Source: an uncultured beta proteobacterium (GTDB lineage Bacteria > Pseudomonadota > Gammaproteobacteria > Burkholderiales > Burkholderiaceae). Taken from it: a DNA stretch of 31,979 nt. The notes beneath the pieces are model-generated. The model saw only the letters and a list, made by a program, of their open reading frames with translations, was not told the DNA's origin and ran no database searches. The stretch covers positions 1 to 31,979 of the forward strand of contig CAJARE010000101.1 in assembly GCA_903944255.1 (NCBI GenBank), read 5' to 3'. Positions 16,337 through 25,602 of this stretch are shown piece after piece. The position numbers were made by a program, and so were the translations under genes. Numbering within the stretch: position 1 is the stretch's first letter; each line of letters begins with the position of its first letter.

Positions 16337-17401
16337 ATGCAATTTAATGGTTTATCCCAGCCGTATACACGTGGTCAGGTACTTCCTGAGCTGCTGAAGC
16401 AGCGCATTCTCATTTTGGATGGAGCAATGGGAACCATGATTCAGCAGTACAAGCTTTCAGAAGAAGATTACCGGGGTCTGCCTGGAAATTCTCGTTTTGT
16501 AGATCATCCCGGTGACTTAAAAGGGAATAACGAATTGCTAGTGCTGACCCACCCAGAAATTATTAGCAAGATTCATGAACAATATTTAGATGCTGGTGCA
16601 GACATTATTGAAACCAATACCTTTGGTGCTACTTCAGTTGCACAAGAGGATTACAAAATGCCCGGCTTAGCACGTGAAATGAATGAAGTTTCTGCTAGGC
16701 TCGCTAAGGCTGCATGTGACAAATACAGTACGCCTGATAAGCCTCGTTTTGCTGCCGGCGCTATTGGACCAACACCAAAGACTGCAAGTATTTCTCCCGA
16801 TGTTAATGATCCTGGTGCACGAAACATTACCTTCGATGCATTGCGAGCATCTTATCGTGAGCAAATTGAAGGCCTCTTTGCTGGAGGCGTAGATTTATTT
16901 TTAGTAGAGACGATTTTTGATACGCTCAATGCTAAAGCTGCCCTGTTTGCTTTAGATGAATTTTTTGAAGAGACAGGCGAGCGTTTGCCAGTGATGATTT
17001 CTGGAACAGTAACAGATGCATCAGGACGTATTCTGTCCGGTCAAACAGTTGAGGCTTTTTGGAATAGCTTGCGGCATATTAAGCCACTGACGTTTGGATT
17101 AAATTGCGCTTTAGGTGCTGCACTGATGCGCCCATATATTGCTGAACTTGCACGTATTTGTGATGCAGCAGTTTCCTGCTACCCCAATGCAGGTCTACCC
17201 AATCCTATGAGTGATACGGGCTTTGATGAGACGCCAGAAATTACTTCGAGCTTAGTAGATGGATTTGCTAAAGATGGCTTAGTCAATCTCGTAGGTGGCT
17301 GCTGCGGTACAACGCCCGAGCACATTCGTGCAATTGCAAATGCGGTTTCCAAGCGTAAACCCCGCGCCTTTTATCGTGAAGATACAGGGGCAGCAGCGTG
17401 A
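16337..17401 (+). CDS. metH: methionine synthase, homocysteine-binding domain (split MetH, part 1)
   Basis: This 354-residue protein corresponds to the first module of cobalamin-dependent methionine synthase, which binds and activates homocysteine. The motifs LDGAMGTMIQQ (28-38) and ETNTFGAT (92-99) are present, as are the zinc ligands Cys257 (GLNCALG) and Cys322/Cys323 (GGCCGTTPEHI). In most bacteria this domain is fused to the rest of MetH, which here is the next gene. The stop codon overlaps the next start by four bases (GTGA), so the halves should be made together and assemble. The break falls in the linker between domains, and a split metH is known in betaproteobacteria. Confidence 0.94.
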   Translation: MQFNGLSQPYTRGQVLPELLKQRILILDGAMGTMIQQYKLSEEDYRGLPGNSRFVDHPGDLKGNNELLVLTHPEIISKIHEQYLDAGADIIETNTFGATSVAQEDYKMPGLAREMNEVSARLAKAACDKYSTPDKPRFAAGAIGPTPKTASISPDVNDPGARNITFDALRASYREQIEGLFAGGVDLFLVETIFDTLNAKAALFALDEFFEETGERLPVMISGTVTDASGRILSGQTVEAFWNSLRHIKPLTFGLNCALGAALMRPYIAELARICDAAVSCYPNAGLPNPMSDTGFDETPEITSSLVDGFAKDGLVNLVGGCCGTTPEHIRAIANAVSKRKPRAFYREDTGAAA

Positions 17402-20151
17402 GCAAATCAGAAAATCAACGGCCGATACCTGCAATGAAGTTATCTGGACTTGAATCGTTTAATGTCACGCCGGTTGTGGGCTTTGTCAATATCGGCGAGC
17501 GCACTAACGTTACGGGATCTAAAGCGTTTTCTCGCATGATTCTCAATAACCAATTTGATGAGGCGCTCGTAGTGGCCCGTCAGCAGGTTGAAAATGGTGC
17601 TCAAGTGATTGACATCAATATGGATGAGGCAATGTTAGATTCAGAAGCGGCGATGACGCGCTTTTTGAATTTGATTGCCTCAGAGCCGGATATTGCTCGT
17701 GTGCCAATCATGATCGATTCTTCTAAATGGACTGTGATCGAAGCAGGTCTTAAGTGTATTCAAGGCAAGCCGATCGTTAATTCCATTTCTTTAAAGGAAG
17801 GCGAAGAGTCTTTTAGAAAACAAGCGCGACTTATTCGCCGCTATGGGGCCGCCTCAGTAGTCATGGCCTTTGATGAAGTTGGGCAAGCTGATACGTTCAA
17901 GCGTAAAACAGAAATTTGTCAGCGTTGTTATGAAATCTTAGTAAATGAAATCGGTTTTCCGGCCGAAGATATTATTTTTGATCCAAATATTTTTGCTATC
18001 GCTACGGGAATTGAAGAGCACGATAACTATGCAGTAGATTTTATTAATGCTACTCGTTGGATTAAGGAAAATCTTCCAGGCGCCAAAGTAAGTGGTGGCG
18101 TTTCTAATGTCAGTTTTTCATTCCGTGGTAATGACCGTGTCCGCGAGGCGATTCATACAGTATTCCTGTACCACGCCATTAAGGCAGGAATGGATATGGG
18201 CATCGTGAATGCAGGACAGCTTGGAGTTTATGCAGATCTAGACCCAGAACTTCGTGAGCGCGTCGAAGACGTTGTGCTGAATCGTTTTAAAGAAAAAGAT
18301 GGAAAAACGCCAACAGAGCGTTTATTGGATATCGCAGACCAATTTAAGGGTGGCGGAGCCAAGCAAGTTGAAAACTTAGTCTGGCGTGAAGAGTTAGTGC
18401 GTGATCGCCTAACGCATGCCTTAGTGCATGGTATTACTACTTTTATCGAAGAAGACACTGAAGAGCTTCGTGCGCAAATTATGGGTGGGGGTGGTAGACC
18501 GATTGAGGTGATCGAGGGCCCACTCATGGACGGCATGAATGTAGTTGGCGATTTGTTTGGTGAGGGAAAAATGTTCTTGCCGCAAGTGGTAAAGAGTGCG
18601 CGGGTCATGAAACAAGCAGTGGCCATCCTCATTCCTTATATTGAAGAGGAAAAGCGTCTACATATTGCTGGCGGCGGTGAGGCGAAAGCTAAAGGCAAGA
18701 TTGTCATGGCCACCGTTAAGGGCGATGTGCATGATATTGGTAAGAACATCGTGACTGTAGTGTTGCAATGTAATAACTTTGAAGTTGCTAATATGGGGGT
18801 GATGGTTCCCTGTGCTGAAATTCTCAAGCGCGCTAAGGAAGAGAAGGCTGATATCGTAGGTCTTTCTGGCTTAATTACACCTTCCCTTGAAGAGATGACT
18901 TATGTTGCCCAAGAAATGCAACGTGATGACTATTTCCGTGAGCGACAAATTCCGTTAATGATTGGTGGCGCTACGACCTCTCGTGTACATACTGCTGTAA
19001 AGATTGCTCCTCATTACGATGGTCCAGTTGTTTATGTACCTGACGCGTCCCGCTCAGTCTCGGTGGCTTCTAGCCTCCTATCGGATGAGAGTGCCAAGAA
19101 ATTTATTCAAGACTTACGCGACGACTACGTGCGTATTCGTGAGCAACATGCTAATAAGAAAGCATCGCCTACCATTTCTCTGCAGGCAGCCCGCAAAAAT
19201 CGTGAGTTAATCGATTGGGATAACTATGTTCCTGAGAAACCAAAGTTTATTGGCCGCCGAGTTTTTAAAAACTTTGCCTTAGCCGATATTGCTAAATATA
19301 TTGACTGGACCCCGTTCTTTCAGACTTGGGATTTAGCTGGAAAGTTTCCAGCAATCCTAGATGATGAAGTAGTAGGCGTGGAAGCGTGTAAGGTATTTGA
19401 AGACGCTAAAACCCTGCTAGATAAATTAATTAAGGGCCAATGGTTACAAGCAGATGCGGTAGTCGCTTTTTACCCTGCCAATGCTGTCGGTGATGACATT
19501 GTTTTATATAGCGATGAAGCACGCGAGCATCCATTATTTGTATGGCATAACTTACGTCAGCAAGCTGAGCGTCCAATCATTGATGGCGTCCGTAGACCGA
19601 ATCGTTGTTTGGCAGACTATGTTGCGCCAAAAGAATCTGGAGTGCCTGATTATCTAGGCTGTTTCGCAGTGACAACAGGCCATGGCGTTGAGAAAAAGGT
19701 CGCAGAATTTCAAGCAAAGCATGATGATTACAGCGCTATTATGTTGAAAGCTTTGGCTGATCGCTTGGCAGAAGCTTTTGCTGAGCTCATGCATCATCGA
19801 GTAAGAACTGATTTGTGGGGCTATGCTGTCGATGAGATTTTGACAAATGACCAAATGATTCATGAAGAATATCGTGGCATTCGACCAGCGCCTGGATATC
19901 CTGCTTGTCCTGCACATGAAGTCAAAAAGGATTTATTACGCGTGATAGGCTCAGAAGATATTGGAATGACTTTGACTGAGTCGATGGCAATGAATCCCGC
20001 ATCGAGTGTTAGCGGATTCTATTTGGCTCACCCACAGGCTCGTTACTTTAATGTTGGTAAGTTATCTACTGACCAGATAGAGGACTTAGCCCAACGTCGT
20101 GGTGAATCAATTGACGACGTACGTCGTCAATTATCTAGCTCTCTGGATTAA
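17398..20151 (+). CDS. metH: methionine synthase, pterin/B12/reactivation domains (split MetH, part 2)
   Basis: The 917-residue protein carries the remaining modules of MetH: a methyltetrahydrofolate (pterin-binding) domain (about 20-290, with NIGERTNVTGS), a B12 cap and Rossmann domain (about 325-570) with the cobalt-ligating histidine in DVHDIGKN (His445), and a SAM-dependent reactivation domain (about 590-917) with YRGIRPAPGYPACPAH (825-840). Together with part 1 it transfers the methyl group from methyl-THF to homocysteine. The start is GTG at 17398, overlapping the part 1 stop. The 3' end overlaps the DUF1840 gene on the other strand so that the two stop codons interlock. Confidence 0.96.
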   Translation: MSKSENQRPIPAMKLSGLESFNVTPVVGFVNIGERTNVTGSKAFSRMILNNQFDEALVVARQQVENGAQVIDINMDEAMLDSEAAMTRFLNLIASEPDIARVPIMIDSSKWTVIEAGLKCIQGKPIVNSISLKEGEESFRKQARLIRRYGAASVVMAFDEVGQADTFKRKTEICQRCYEILVNEIGFPAEDIIFDPNIFAIATGIEEHDNYAVDFINATRWIKENLPGAKVSGGVSNVSFSFRGNDRVREAIHTVFLYHAIKAGMDMGIVNAGQLGVYADLDPELRERVEDVVLNRFKEKDGKTPTERLLDIADQFKGGGAKQVENLVWREELVRDRLTHALVHGITTFIEEDTEELRAQIMGGGGRPIEVIEGPLMDGMNVVGDLFGEGKMFLPQVVKSARVMKQAVAILIPYIEEEKRLHIAGGGEAKAKGKIVMATVKGDVHDIGKNIVTVVLQCNNFEVANMGVMVPCAEILKRAKEEKADIVGLSGLITPSLEEMTYVAQEMQRDDYFRERQIPLMIGGATTSRVHTAVKIAPHYDGPVVYVPDASRSVSVASSLLSDESAKKFIQDLRDDYVRIREQHANKKASPTISLQAARKNRELIDWDNYVPEKPKFIGRRVFKNFALADIAKYIDWTPFFQTWDLAGKFPAILDDEVVGVEACKVFEDAKTLLDKLIKGQWLQADAVVAFYPANAVGDDIVLYSDEAREHPLFVWHNLRQQAERPIIDGVRRPNRCLADYVAPKESGVPDYLGCFAVTTGHGVEKKVAEFQAKHDDYSAIMLKALADRLAEAFAELMHHRVRTDLWGYAVDEILTNDQMIHEEYRGIRPAPGYPACPAHEVKKDLLRVIGSEDIGMTLTESMAMNPASSVSGFYLAHPQARYFNVGKLSTDQIEDLAQRRGESIDDVRRQLSSSLD

Positions 20152-20465
20152 ACGCCCCACATCACAGGTTCACCTTGGGCATTGCTTTGCTTTAAGAGCT
20201 CAAGAAAGGGATAAGCTCTTTGGCCCAGCCGATCTGCCAGTTTAGGTATTTCTGAGTTTTCTTGATTACCCGTCTTGATCTGTGACCGCTCTTCTAAATC
20301 TTTTAGGATGGCAGTTTCTAGGGTGCCAATCAGTCCTGGCAGTTGTTCTATTGTGAAAATTCCCCTAGGCTCCAATGGGCGGCCCAATATGTCAAAAATT
20401 CGCTTGCTTAAATCTGCCAGCATGATGACATCTGCTCCAGCTTTGGATCGAAATTGATAGATCAT
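20148..20465 (-). CDS. DUF1840 domain-containing protein
   Basis: The 105-residue protein begins MIYQFRSKAGADVIMLADLSKRI and ends with RAYPFLELLKQSN and VMWGV, which is the pattern of DUF1840, a small family found mainly in betaproteobacteria. No function is established. It appears cytosolic: no signal peptide, no membrane segment, and a charged linker (55-75) between two conserved ends. It is convergent with metH (four-base overlap) and divergent from argS, with 35 bases between the starts. Confidence 0.82.
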   Translation of the reverse strand: MIYQFRSKAGADVIMLADLSKRIFDILGRPLEPRGIFTIEQLPGLIGTLETAILKDLEERSQIKTGNQENSEIPKLADRLGQRAYPFLELLKQSNAQGEPVMWGV

Positions 20466-20500
20466 TTCGATAGCTTACCACCTGATAAACTCACTATTCT

Positions 20501-22228
20501 ATGTTGCTGACTAATAAAAATCACCTAATTGAGATGCTGACTAAGGCTTTACAGAGCTTAGCTGATGAGCGCGGCTTAGGTGAGGTGCCGCAAGTACGGC
20601 TAGAGCGCCCTAAGGCTGCTGATCATGGAGATGTAGCGTGTAATATCGCTCTCCAGCTTTCTAAGGCCTGGAAATTGAACCCAAGAGAGTTGGCCCAGAC
20701 GCTTGTGGAGCGCTTACAAAAACAAACTGGCTTTGACCAACTGATCGCTGCTTGTGAAATTGCCGGTCCAGGCTTTATGAATTTCAGACTGAGCAATGCC
20801 GCTAAAACCTCAGTAGTAAAAGAAATTTTATCCTCGGGTTCTCGGTATGGAGAAATATCTCAGGGTGCTGGTCCTGTTACTAGCGCCATGATTGAGTTTG
20901 TTTCAGCAAACCCAACTGGGCCTTTGCATGTAGGGCATGGTAGACAGGCTGCATTAGGTGATGCATTAGCCAATCTTTTGGCAACCCAAGGTATCAAAGT
21001 GCATCGTGAGTTTTATTATAACGATGCTGGAGTGCAAATCGCTAATCTGGCTTTATCCGTACAGGCTCGATTAAATGGATTAAAGCCTGGTGATACGGCA
21101 TGGCCAGAACAGGCTTATAACGGTGAATATATTGCTGAGATTGCTGCTGCCTTTAAATCATCACCTCAGTTTAGGGATGATCTTGAGGCAATTCGTCAAT
21201 TTTCAGTAGCGTATTTACGTAATGAACAAGATATCGATTTAAAAACCTTTGGCGTGCAATTCGATTGTTATTACCTAGAGTCCTCTTTGTACACTGACGG
21301 TAGTGTTGCTCAAATTGTTGAGGATCTTCAAAGCATCGGAAAAACCTATGAAGGTGAAGGTGCTTTATGGTTAAAGACGACAGATGATGGTGATGATAAA
21401 GATCGTGTCATGCGCAAATCAGACGGCAGCTTTACTTACTTTGTCCCCGATGTGGCTTATCACGCAAGCAAGTGGAAGCGTGGCTTTGAAAAAGTGATTA
21501 ATGTCCAGGGTAGCGATCATCATGGCACGATTACTCGCGTTCGCTCAGGATTACAGGGAGTGGCCCAAAAGCGTGGATGGGATATTCCAAAAACTTATCC
21601 AGATTATGTTCTGCACAAGATGGTTACGGTGATGCGTCACGGTGAAGAAGTCAAAATTTCTAAACGTGCAGGATCTTATGTGACTGTGCGTGATTTAGTG
21701 GAGTGGTCAGGCGGCGTCACACCTGAAATGATCCCTCAAGAACGCGATTTGGCACTGCAGCGTGGCCGTGATGCTGTTCGCTTCTTTTTAATCTCTCGCA
21801 AAGCGGACACAGAATTTGTATTTGATATTGATCTAGCGCTACAGCAAAATGACGAGAATCCTGTTTTCTATGTGCAATATGCTCATGCTCGTATTAGTTC
21901 AATCCTGAGCCAATGGAGTGGAAAAACAAGCGATTTGGCAGCGGCCGACTTATCCCTCTTAGATAGTAAGGCATCCGACCATTTATTAAGACGTTTAGCG
22001 GAGTATCCAGAGCTACTGACAGATGCGGCTGCTGATCTAGCGCCACATGCATTGGCATTCTATTTACGTGATTTGGCTGGTGATTTCCATACTTTCTACA
22101 ATGCTGATCGAGTATTGGTTGATGATGAGCATTTGAAATTAGCACGGTTAGCCCTTCTATCAGCCACTCGCCAAGTCTTGCAAAATGGTTTAAAAGTATT
22201 AGGTGTATCTGCACCAGCTAAGATGTAG
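20501..22228 (+). CDS. argS: arginyl-tRNA synthetase
   Basis: ArgS charges tRNA-Arg with arginine. The 575-residue class I enzyme has the N-terminal Add1-type domain (1-110), SANPTGPLHVGHGRQA (135-150) with the HIGH-type motif HVGHG, EFYYNDAG (170-177), the VQGSDHHGTITR block and the KISKRAGSYVT segment (385-395), which stands in for KMSKS. The C-terminal anticodon-binding domain includes YVQYAHARISSI. No clear ribosome site precedes ATG 20501; ATG at 20534 (residue 12) is a less likely alternative. It leads an apparent operon with the SPOR protein and dsbA. Confidence 0.96.
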   Translation: MLLTNKNHLIEMLTKALQSLADERGLGEVPQVRLERPKAADHGDVACNIALQLSKAWKLNPRELAQTLVERLQKQTGFDQLIAACEIAGPGFMNFRLSNAAKTSVVKEILSSGSRYGEISQGAGPVTSAMIEFVSANPTGPLHVGHGRQAALGDALANLLATQGIKVHREFYYNDAGVQIANLALSVQARLNGLKPGDTAWPEQAYNGEYIAEIAAAFKSSPQFRDDLEAIRQFSVAYLRNEQDIDLKTFGVQFDCYYLESSLYTDGSVAQIVEDLQSIGKTYEGEGALWLKTTDDGDDKDRVMRKSDGSFTYFVPDVAYHASKWKRGFEKVINVQGSDHHGTITRVRSGLQGVAQKRGWDIPKTYPDYVLHKMVTVMRHGEEVKISKRAGSYVTVRDLVEWSGGVTPEMIPQERDLALQRGRDAVRFFLISRKADTEFVFDIDLALQQNDENPVFYVQYAHARISSILSQWSGKTSDLAAADLSLLDSKASDHLLRRLAEYPELLTDAAADLAPHALAFYLRDLAGDFHTFYNADRVLVDDEHLKLARLALLSATRQVLQNGLKVLGVSAPAKM

Positions 22229-22265
22229 TGACTGCTTATGAAGTGACATGTAAGATGAGGAAATA

Positions 22266-22874
22266 ATGAAAAAACCGAATCAGCAAAATGGCTTCATGAA
22301 TCACGTGAATCGTAATACTCAATTCGGCGGTACCATTTTGGGTTTTATTCTGGGCCTAGGGGTAGGATTAGGAATTGCTTTTGTGATTGCTTTTTACCTT
22401 TCTAAAAATACCCCCCAAGAAAGACCTGGGATGCGCGCGCCTAATTTGCCGCTCAATATCATTAAACCTGCTCCTCCTCCTGCTGAAGGTGAAACTACAG
22501 TTCCTTCGGAGCCAGTAGATTTAAATAAGCCTTTGCAGGGTAAGTCTTCTACCAATTCTGGACCAGATCCCATTGGCGATTTACTCAATAGTAAGAAACC
22601 ACCTGAGACTTCATCTGCGCCAGCAGCAAAATCTGATGCACAGTACTATCTTCAAATTGGCGCATTTGTAAAGCGAGCTGATGCTGATGCACAAAAAGCG
22701 ACTATGGCAATGCAAGGAATTCAGGTTCAGTTGAGTGAAGTCACTAGCGAAGGTAACATCTTGTGGCGAGTTCGTATTGGACCTTATGGCAGTCCTGAAG
22801 AAACAAATCCTATGCGCGATAAGTTAAATGGCATAGGTATCAAACCAACCCTTATTAAATCTGGCAAACCATGA
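22266..22874 (+). CDS. SPOR-domain membrane protein (FtsN-like)
   Basis: The 202-residue protein has a short cytosolic N-terminus, one glycine-rich transmembrane segment (about 21-45), a Pro/Ser-rich periplasmic linker (50-123) and a C-terminal SPOR domain (125-198; QYYLQIGAF, then RVRIGPYGS). SPOR domains bind denuded septal peptidoglycan, so a role in cell division like FtsN is plausible, but the sequence does not prove it is the essential FtsN. A strong ribosome site GAGGA precedes ATG 22266 by four bases. The stop overlaps the dsbA start by four bases. Confidence 0.9.
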   Translation: MKKPNQQNGFMNHVNRNTQFGGTILGFILGLGVGLGIAFVIAFYLSKNTPQERPGMRAPNLPLNIIKPAPPPAEGETTVPSEPVDLNKPLQGKSSTNSGPDPIGDLLNSKKPPETSSAPAAKSDAQYYLQIGAFVKRADADAQKATMAMQGIQVQLSEVTSEGNILWRVRIGPYGSPEETNPMRDKLNGIGIKPTLIKSGKP

Positions 22875-23515
22875 TTTCATTTAGCAAAAGAATCTTTACT
22901 TTATTCGCCTTCCTCTGCTTAAGTGGGGCTGTGCTTGCACAAGGTCAAAAAATTGAAGAAGGTTTTGATTACCGCATTCTTCCGATTCCGCAGCCAGTTG
23001 AAACCAAGGGAAAAGTTGAGGTCATTGAATTCTTTTGGTATGGATGCCCCCATTGTTATGACTTTGAGCCTGAGCTCATTAGTTGGGTGAAACGTCAGCC
23101 TAAAGATGTTGTCTTCAAAAGAGTTCCAGTTGCTTTTCGGGATGACTTTATGCCACATAGCCAACTCTTCTATACCCTTGAAGCGCTTGGCAAAGGCGAT
23201 GTCCTGCATGAAAAAGTGATGTATGCCATGCATAAAGAAAATAAACGCTTATTAACAGAATCAGAAATTGCTGACTGGGCCGCCGCTCAGGGTATTGATC
23301 GCAATACTTTCTTAGCTACCTATCGATCATTTGCAGTTACCTCAAAAGCCCGTGCGGCAAGACAGTTAGCTGATGCCTATCGCATTGATGGTGTGCCTAC
23401 TATTGTGATGCAAGGTAAATACGTTACTTCACCATCTATTGCTGGCACTAAGGCTAAAGCTATTGGAGTGATGGATTTCCTTGAAGAAAAGATTCGTAAA
23501 GATAAATACAAGTAG
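22871..23515 (+). CDS. dsbA: thiol:disulfide interchange protein DsbA
   Basis: DsbA introduces disulfide bonds into exported proteins in the periplasm. The protein has a signal peptide (1-23, cleavage likely after AVLA), a thioredoxin fold with the active site WYGCPHC (Cys59, Cys62) and the cis-proline loop GVPTIVM (Pro176). The length of 214 is normal. ATG 22871 overlaps the SPOR-protein stop, implying coupled translation. DsbB is not encoded here. Confidence 0.95.
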   Translation: MISFSKRIFTLFAFLCLSGAVLAQGQKIEEGFDYRILPIPQPVETKGKVEVIEFFWYGCPHCYDFEPELISWVKRQPKDVVFKRVPVAFRDDFMPHSQLFYTLEALGKGDVLHEKVMYAMHKENKRLLTESEIADWAAAQGIDRNTFLATYRSFAVTSKARAARQLADAYRIDGVPTIVMQGKYVTSPSIAGTKAKAIGVMDFLEEKIRKDKYK

Positions 23516-23537
23516 GGCTTGTATATCTAGTAAGCCC
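23515..23537. terminator. possible weak terminator hairpin between dsbA and the lipid operon
   Basis: GGGCTT (23515-23520) and AAGCCC (23532-23537) form a perfect 6-base inverted repeat with an 11-base loop, placed between two convergent genes. There is no immediate U-tract on either side, so this would be an inefficient intrinsic terminator; a factor-dependent stop is equally possible. Confidence 0.35.
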
Positions 23538-23539
23538 GC

Positions 23540-24316
23540 TTAGATTTTTACAAAACGACGCACTATCCAGAAATAGATTGGATAAGGCAAGATTCTGAGA
23601 AATTTTAAGAATCCTGAGAACCGTTTTGGGAAGTGAATATCAAACTCACCTTTTTGAATGCCAGATAATATTTCGCTTGCAGCCTCCTGAGCCGTAATTA
23701 ATGCTGGCATTTCAAAATCATTTTGAGCTGTGGCTTCAGTAGCAACAAACCCCGGTGAAATCATATGCACACTGATGCCCTGGGGTAATAAGTCGTAATA
23801 CAAGGTTTCGCAGAAATTAATAATTGCAGCTTTGCTCGGCCCATAAGCTAAGGCCTTTGGTAGTCCACTATAGCCAGCAACACTACCTACAATGGCAATG
23901 TGACCAGCGTGCTCTTGAATCATGTGAGGTAGAACAGCTGCTACCGCCCTCATGGGGCCTAGAAGATTAGCGTCAATTGTCTGTTCTGCAATATTGATAT
24001 CAAAGTTATCAGCACGCAGGGGCACATAAACCCCCGAAACAAACAATAATAAATCAATGCCATCCCAGGCTTGAATGATCTTTTGATAGGCAGTGTTGAT
24101 CTGATCATCTTGGGTTACATCGACAGGAAGAATTAATATCTGATCTCCAGGCGCAGAGTTTGCTATCTCTTGGAGGCGCTCAACCCTGCGGCTCGAAAGG
24201 GCAAGCTTTGCCCCTTTTTGCATTAAAGCCTTGGCACATGCTTCACCAATGCCGCTCGAAGCGCCAATAATCCAAACGCGTTTGCCAGAGAAGTGATCGA
24301 TGCCTAGTTGCTTCAT
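23540..24316 (-). CDS. SDR-family oxidoreductase of the lipid-modification operon
   Basis: A classical short-chain dehydrogenase of 258 residues. The cofactor loop is GASSGIG (18-24), with Arg residues after the second strand (SSRRVERL, 41-48) suggesting NADP(H). The catalytic residues are Ser145, Tyr158 and Lys162 (YGPSK). The C-terminus (about 230-258) is rich in aromatic, hydrophobic and basic residues (FLKFLRILPYPIYFWIVRRF) and may hold the enzyme at the membrane, which suits a lipid substrate. It is the last gene of a five-gene operon; its start overlaps the end of the CFA-like gene by four bases. The substrate is unknown. Confidence 0.9.
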   Translation of the reverse strand: MKQLGIDHFSGKRVWIIGASSGIGEACAKALMQKGAKLALSSRRVERLQEIANSAPGDQILILPVDVTQDDQINTAYQKIIQAWDGIDLLLFVSGVYVPLRADNFDINIAEQTIDANLLGPMRAVAAVLPHMIQEHAGHIAIVGSVAGYSGLPKALAYGPSKAAIINFCETLYYDLLPQGISVHMISPGFVATEATAQNDFEMPALITAQEAASEILSGIQKGEFDIHFPKRFSGFLKFLRILPYPIYFWIVRRFVKI

Positions 24317-25602
24317 GCGCTTAGGGCATTCAATGAGTTAGTGGGAGACTCATGGCTTAAGGTGAATTGCACCACATCGATATTTCGCTCTGAGAATCCT
24401 GCAGAGCAATACATGAGGTAGAAATTCCAGAGTCGAATAAAGGCCTCATCAAATCCGAGTTGACGGACTTCTTGAAGTTTGTGATTAAAACTATCTCTCC
24501 AAATGCAAAGCGTTTTGGCGTAATCAGTACCAAAAGCAAATTCAGATTCAACCTTTAGGCCAGCTTGTGCGGCACTCGCTCGGAAGCTGGCCCGTGATGG
24601 AAGCATTCCGCCTGGAAATACGTATTGCTGGATAAAGTCAGTGTTATGTCGATAGCGCTCAAAAAGTTCTTCAGCAATCACAATAGTTTGGATACAAGCT
24701 TTGCGGCCAGCTTTTAGGCGCTTAGCAATCGTTTGAAAATATTCTGGCCAATGTTTTTCACCAACGGCCTCAAACATTTCAACAGAGATAATTCCATCAA
24801 ACTGTTCTTGGCAGTCACGGTAGTCTTGAAGGCGTACTTCAAATGCCGGAGCTTGTTCGCGGTTAGCTTGAATATTTTTTAAGCGTAAATCTGCAAACGC
24901 CTTTTGCTCGGTAGAAAGGGTTAAACCTGTGATGGCAATATTGCTATGGAGCGCCTCTTCCATCACCCCGCCCCAGCCACAACCGATTTCCAAGATATGG
25001 TCGGACTCTTTTGAGCCAATGGAATCAAGAATACGTTCAATTTTTGCTCGCTGCGCCTCTGCAAGCGACTGATTATCGCTTTCTGAAAACCAGGCGCTTG
25101 AATAGCTCATCGTGGGATCTAACCACAAAGTGTAAAAGGCATTCCCTAAATCGTAGTGCGCTTGAATATTCTTGCGGCTACCAGATTTAGTGTTGTCTCT
25201 TAGCCAATGCTTAAGGCGATAAAAGATTGAGCCATACCAGTTTCCATAGATGGCTTTTTCTAGAATGGTTCGATTGCGAATAGCGAGCTCTAGTAGAGCC
25301 TTCAGGTCGGGGGTATTCCATTGTCCACGGATGTAGCTTTCAGCAAAGCCGATATCACCATGAGACATGACTTGTTTAAATACTGACCAATCTGTAATCT
25401 GAATTTCTGCATGCAGCGCATCAGCAGGGTTGCCAAACTCTTTTCTTTCGTTATTTGGCAGGATGATTGTCAGATGACCACTACGTAACTGCGACAGGAG
25501 TTTCAATAGGGCTTCAACACTAAAACGATACTGTTTAGAAGGCCGCTCTTCTGGTCGAGAAAAATTCAAACGAGAGAGTAATGATTGTCCAGGGCGATTC
25601 AT
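24313..25602 (-). CDS. cyclopropane-fatty-acyl-phospholipid synthase-like methyltransferase
   Basis: A 429-residue SAM-dependent enzyme of the CFA synthase family, acting on unsaturated acyl chains of membrane lipids. The acyl-handling N-terminal domain is followed by HYDLGNAFY (149-157), MSYSSAWF (165-172), the SAM loop LEIGCGWGG (204-212), EMFEAVGEKHW (275-285), GTDYAKTL (358-365) and YLMYCSAGF (395-403). By alignment from memory with E. coli Cfa, Cys139 corresponds to Ser169 and bicarbonate ligand His266 to Gln305 (ACIQTIVI), while Glu239 and Tyr317 are kept (Glu275, Tyr361). This departs from a standard cyclopropane synthase; in Rhodobacter a relative in a similar cluster serves furan fatty acid synthesis. 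Its neighbours are DUF1365 and the SDR, each overlapping by four bases. Confidence 0.92.
   Translation of the reverse strand: MNRPGQSLLSRLNFSRPEERPSKQYRFSVEALLKLLSQLRSGHLTIILPNNERKEFGNPADALHAEIQITDWSVFKQVMSHGDIGFAESYIRGQWNTPDLKALLELAIRNRTILEKAIYGNWYGSIFYRLKHWLRDNTKSGSRKNIQAHYDLGNAFYTLWLDPTMSYSSAWFSESDNQSLAEAQRAKIERILDSIGSKESDHILEIGCGWGGVMEEALHSNIAITGLTLSTEQKAFADLRLKNIQANREQAPAFEVRLQDYRDCQEQFDGIISVEMFEAVGEKHWPEYFQTIAKRLKAGRKACIQTIVIAEELFERYRHNTDFIQQYVFPGGMLPSRASFRASAAQAGLKVESEFAFGTDYAKTLCIWRDSFNHKLQEVRQLGFDEAFIRLWNFYLMYCSAGFSERNIDVVQFTLSHESPTNSLNALSA

Noticed and set aside
17398..17401. Possible frameshift error or pseudogene break in metH
   Set aside because: The break is at a domain boundary, all catalytic residues on both sides are intact, a GTGA coupling overlap is present, and split metH is known in betaproteobacteria.
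18228..18632. 134-codon open frame on the minus strand
   Set aside because: It lies wholly inside the B12 and linker region of metH part 2, has low-complexity Ser/Thr/Pro/Arg composition typical of an antisense shadow, and no ribosome site.
21894..22214. 106-codon open frame on the minus strand
   Set aside because: It is antisense to the anticodon-binding domain of argS, and its composition looks like a shadow.
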